DNA of 6,264 bases from Candidatus Collierbacteria bacterium GW2011_GWB1_44_6 (GTDB lineage: Bacteria; Patescibacteriota; Microgenomatia; UBA1400; MFAQ01): positions 1 through 6,264 of the forward strand of contig LCJG01000046.1 in assembly GCA_000998025.1 (NCBI GenBank). Reading direction: 5' to 3'. Below are positions 4,661 through 6,264 of this stretch, in pieces. A model generated the notes under the pieces. The model made no database searches. It saw nothing but the letters and a program-made list of their open reading frames with translations, and was not told the origin of the DNA. The position numbers were made by a program, and so were the translations under genes. The stretch's first letter is position 1, and every line of letters begins with the position of its first letter.

Positions 4661-5716
4661 TTAAGAATAAATTTTGTTAAGACTTGCTCGGGTTTTTGGT
4701 CCGACTCGGCCATACCCACCATCGCCCACGTGCGCGATGTTATATTTCTCTTGATATTTTTGTACTCCCTTTTTAGTAATCGCCCCAAAGTATCCGGTGC
4801 TGTCCGTATTAACCGGAAAAAATCCCTCAAATTTTAATACATTTTGCAAGGCCACAACATCCGCATTTTTCATTCCAAATTGTAAATCAACATTGAAAGT
4901 ATACTTTGGTTTGTTGCTTGGTGTTTCATCCTGCGGTGGTTGTGGTTCTGTCTGATCATTAAATTTATAATTCATCGGGTAGCGAGCAAACCAATTGCGT
5001 GCTTTGAAAAATTCCTCACTAATTAAGTGATAAGTAAACCCAGCAAAGTGAGCAGAGTCCTCAATCAATATATATTTTTTGCCACCAAATAAAAAGAAAT
5101 CAACTGCTGGCACTGAATGTCGCAAGGCATTATTCCTGTTTAAATTTGGATTTTCAATTGTCGGAATTTCCTTTGACCATTCCGAACTCGTAAAATAAAA
5201 CCACACCATCACCGCCTTGCCAGTTGTTTGAATAACTGATGCCACTGTTTCAAAATCACCACTATTCAAACCAACATGATTGCCAATTTTAAATACCTCA
5301 GCCACCTGATCAGCCTCGGGTTTAATTTCTTGGCTGTCCATTTGTGCATCAGTCATTTTTTGTGATGGCACTAAACCCTCTAAACTAATTCCTTTATTTT
5401 TCCAAATATCAAATGACTCAACCCCAATCATTCCTGAGTCGGGCTTATTGGACCGGCGCTGATAAATACTGGTAGCTGATAAATCCAAATCATAGCCTGA
5501 TAATTTTGCCAAAACTTTTGCCAACTTTTTAATTGTTTGTGCAACACACGAACCACTGCCGTCTTGATCCTGATCCGCAAACCGTCGCCATTTGTCTTTG
5601 CTTTTTTCTACCCAATTAACCGGATTGGCAGTCGCCACAATTTCCTCAAACATGTGGTCTTTTTCTTTTGCCTCTTCACTTCGTGTGTCTAAATTTGCAC
5701 CATTTTGAAAATCCAT
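4661..5716 (-). CDS. Predicted endolysin: papain-like cysteine peptidase + peptidoglycan-binding domain (351 aa)
   Basis: Residues ~45-250 carry a papain (C1)-like peptidase pattern. QDGSGSCVAQ (51-60) has Q51 six residues before C57, the same spacing as papain's oxyanion Gln and catalytic Cys. H200 in LRHSVPAVDFF is followed by KKYILIEDSAH, corresponding to papain's 'YILIKNSWG', with Asp220 in place of the usual Asn. Residues ~253-270 are a Pro-rich linker (QTEPQPPQDETPSNKP). Residues ~275-349 are a PG_binding_1-type domain (ADVVALQNVLKFEGFF, TGYFGAITKKGVQKYQ, VGPKTRASLN). No signal peptide is seen, so export through the downstream holin is expected. Predicted role: cutting peptides in the host wall at lysis. 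It could instead be a virion-associated or precursor-processing protease. The ATG at 5716 has no clear Shine-Dalgarno. Confidence 0.82.
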   Translation of the reverse strand: MDFQNGANLDTRSEEAKEKDHMFEEIVATANPVNWVEKSKDKWRRFADQDQDGSGSCVAQTIKKLAKVLAKLSGYDLDLSATSIYQRRSNKPDSGMIGVESFDIWKNKGISLEGLVPSQKMTDAQMDSQEIKPEADQVAEVFKIGNHVGLNSGDFETVASVIQTTGKAVMVWFYFTSSEWSKEIPTIENPNLNRNNALRHSVPAVDFFLFGGKKYILIEDSAHFAGFTYHLISEEFFKARNWFARYPMNYKFNDQTEPQPPQDETPSNKPKYTFNVDLQFGMKNADVVALQNVLKFEGFFPVNTDSTGYFGAITKKGVQKYQEKYNIAHVGDGGYGRVGPKTRASLNKIYS

Positions 5717-5741
5717 ATATTTTACGTTTATTTTAGAGATT

Positions 5742-5761
5742 GCGTGAGTAAAGGCTCACGC
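5742..5761. repeat. Hairpin GCGTGAG / CTCACGC at the end of the 74-aa gene
   Basis: A 7-bp perfect inverted repeat with a 6-nt loop overlaps the stop codon of the 74-aa ORF. No T-tract follows on either strand, so it is not a standard intrinsic terminator. It may protect mRNA or weaken read-through into the lysis genes. Confidence 0.45.
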
Positions 5762-5980
5762 TCCTTGAATGAGCTGGGCTTGGCAATCAGCCTCGATTTC
5801 CCTGACCTGTTCCTCGGGGAGAAACTTGGCCAGTCCATCGAGCATGTAGCCGAACCGCTGTCGTTCAGTGAGTGTGACACCGAGGTCGGAGATAGCATGA
5901 AAGTATTGGCGAGTGTAGGCTTGGACAACTGGGTCCTCAGCCGGATATCTCACTTTTTCTCTTCCGAAACCGTCTCGCAT
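5756..5980 (-). CDS. Hypothetical protein (74 aa), GC-richer small gene
   Basis: I chose ATG at 5980 because AGAGG ends 8 nt before it. A GTG at 5989 is in frame but overlaps that RBS. The protein begins MRDGFGREKVRYPAEDP and continues with charged amphipathic helices (VVQAYTRQYFHAI; TERQRFGYMLDGLAKFL; EEQVREIEADCQAQL). No family recognised. It overlaps the upstream 49-aa gene by 31 nt in another frame. The stretch is about 55% GC against about 40% in the adjacent peptidase gene. A 66-aa frame on the same strand (5728-5928) and a + strand frame (5705-6040) overlap it, but neither has an RBS or protein-like composition. Confidence 0.65.
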   Translation of the reverse strand: MRDGFGREKVRYPAEDPVVQAYTRQYFHAISDLGVTLTERQRFGYMLDGLAKFLPEEQVREIEADCQAQLIQGA

Positions 5981-6099
5981 TTGATACACCTCTTGTATGG
6001 TTTCATCGTTCCCTGCTCGTATCCGCGTTCGTGCAGATGATCACTTCCACACACCTTGCAGTTGCACATCGACACCAGAACGTACTTAATGTTTTTCAT
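5950..6099 (-). CDS. Small Cys-rich zinc-knuckle-like protein (49 aa)
   Basis: ATG at 6099, TGA at 5950-5952. The start is preceded by GGGAGGGG (6102-6109) two bases upstream, a strong purine-rich RBS. The protein opens MKNIKYVLVSMCNCKVCGSD and has C12, C14 and C17 followed by C38-I-K-C41 (CxCxxC ... CxxC), spaced like a small zinc ribbon. A basic stretch (MKPYKR) lies just before the second pair. It could be a DNA- or RNA-binding or regulatory peptide; no family is recognised. It overlaps the next gene by 31 nt. Confidence 0.7.
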   Translation of the reverse strand: MKNIKYVLVSMCNCKVCGSDHLHERGYEQGTMKPYKRCIKCETVSEEKK

Positions 6100-6136
6100 T
6101 TCCCCTCCCAACGCCTGTTAGTGGCGTCATCGGTGT

Positions 6137-6178
6137 ATAGTTTATAGTTTACTACACACTATCACGACACTAAACTAT
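6137..6178. repeat. Tandem ATAGTTT repeat with inverted copy, possible operator
   Basis: ATAGTTTA occurs at 6137-6144 and 6144-6151 (a tandem 7-mer), and its exact inverse TAAACTAT lies at 6171-6178. It is in the 75-bp spacer between the truncated right-edge gene and the 49-aa gene, overlapping the stop codon of the former. The place suits a regulator site for the small-gene/lysis transcript. No good promoter hexamer pair was found, although TATAAA occurs on the minus strand. Confidence 0.5.
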
Positions 6179-6264
6179 CGTTTTGTATACTCATCTAATT
6201 TATAAAGTATCAAATCTAACTTCTTGTCCATATCAATAATTTGCTGTTCTTGTCTGTCATCATC
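6175..6264 (-). CDS. C-terminal end of an unknown gene (29 codons in window)
   Basis: A reading frame enters from the right edge and ends at TAG (6175-6177). The visible residues DDDRQEQQIIDMDKKLDLIL and the following YKLDEYTKR show spaced Ile/Leu positions, as in a short coiled coil. The start lies outside the window. Too little is visible to name a function; a small phage structural or lysis accessory protein is possible. Confidence 0.5.
   Translation of the reverse strand, partial: DDDRQEQQIIDMDKKLDLILYKLDEYTKR

Noticed and set aside
4573..4830. 85-codon minus frame overlapping the end of the endolysin and the holin
   Set aside because: It overlaps the PG-binding domain in another frame and the start of the holin-like gene; Arg/Ser-rich translation without features.
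5705..6040. 111-codon + strand frame across the GC-rich island
   Set aside because: No RBS, opposite to two small genes with good RBSs, and on the opposite strand to every other gene.

Overview
The window looks like part of a temperate or lytic phage genome (or a prophage) from a bacterium. Every supported gene lies on the minus strand, so the transcription order runs from the right edge to the left edge. Most of the DNA is AT-rich. The exception is a short GC-richer stretch at about 5756-6100. The code behaves as standard bacterial, with TAA, TAG and TGA all acting as stops. The host is not certain. The C-terminal peptidoglycan-binding repeat of the lysis enzyme (TGYFGAITKKGVQKYQ, then VGPKTRASLN) has a style common in Patescibacteria/CPR proteins. 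Several genes also have no visible Shine-Dalgarno sequence. A CPR-associated phage is therefore a reasonable guess, but only a guess.

Read 3' to 5' along the + strand, the layout is as follows. (1) The right edge holds the C-terminal 29 codons of an unknown gene, then an inverted-repeat-rich spacer. (2) Two small GC-richer overlapping genes follow: a 49-aa Cys-rich zinc-knuckle-like protein and a 74-aa unknown protein. (3) The lysis cassette is a 351-aa papain-like cysteine peptidase fused to a peptidoglycan-binding domain, then an 81-aa three-helix holin-like protein, closed by an intrinsic terminator at 4296-4317. (4) The replication operon has a predicted promoter near 4227-4255, a leader with a long inverted repeat, a 253-aa phage replication initiator that carries iteron-like repeats inside its own gene, a 132-aa Cys-rich protein and a 60-aa unknown. 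(5) The recombination operon has a predicted promoter near 2614, a 55-aa very acidic protein, a RecT single-strand annealing protein, and, four bases after RecT, a large protein that runs off the left edge.

The left-edge protein is the most striking item. Its first ~283 residues form a RecB/Cas4-type PD-(D/E)XK nuclease domain with all expected motifs. From about residue 360 it becomes an FtsK/SpoIIIE-type DNA translocase, with the alpha-domain signature, a Walker A P-loop and the FtsK 'DPK..EL..YE' segment. The open frame is unbroken for 523 codons. Nuclease and ring-type DNA pump in one chain, placed directly behind RecT, suggests a one-polypeptide end-resection machine. It would be comparable in logic to RecBCD/AddAB or archaeal HerA-NurA, and would feed single strands to RecT.

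The replication and recombination operons also share paired motifs upstream of their predicted promoters: a perfect DnaA-box 9-mer (TTATCCACA) and the 9-mer TGTCCACTT. This hints at joint control or at origin function flanking the initiator operon.
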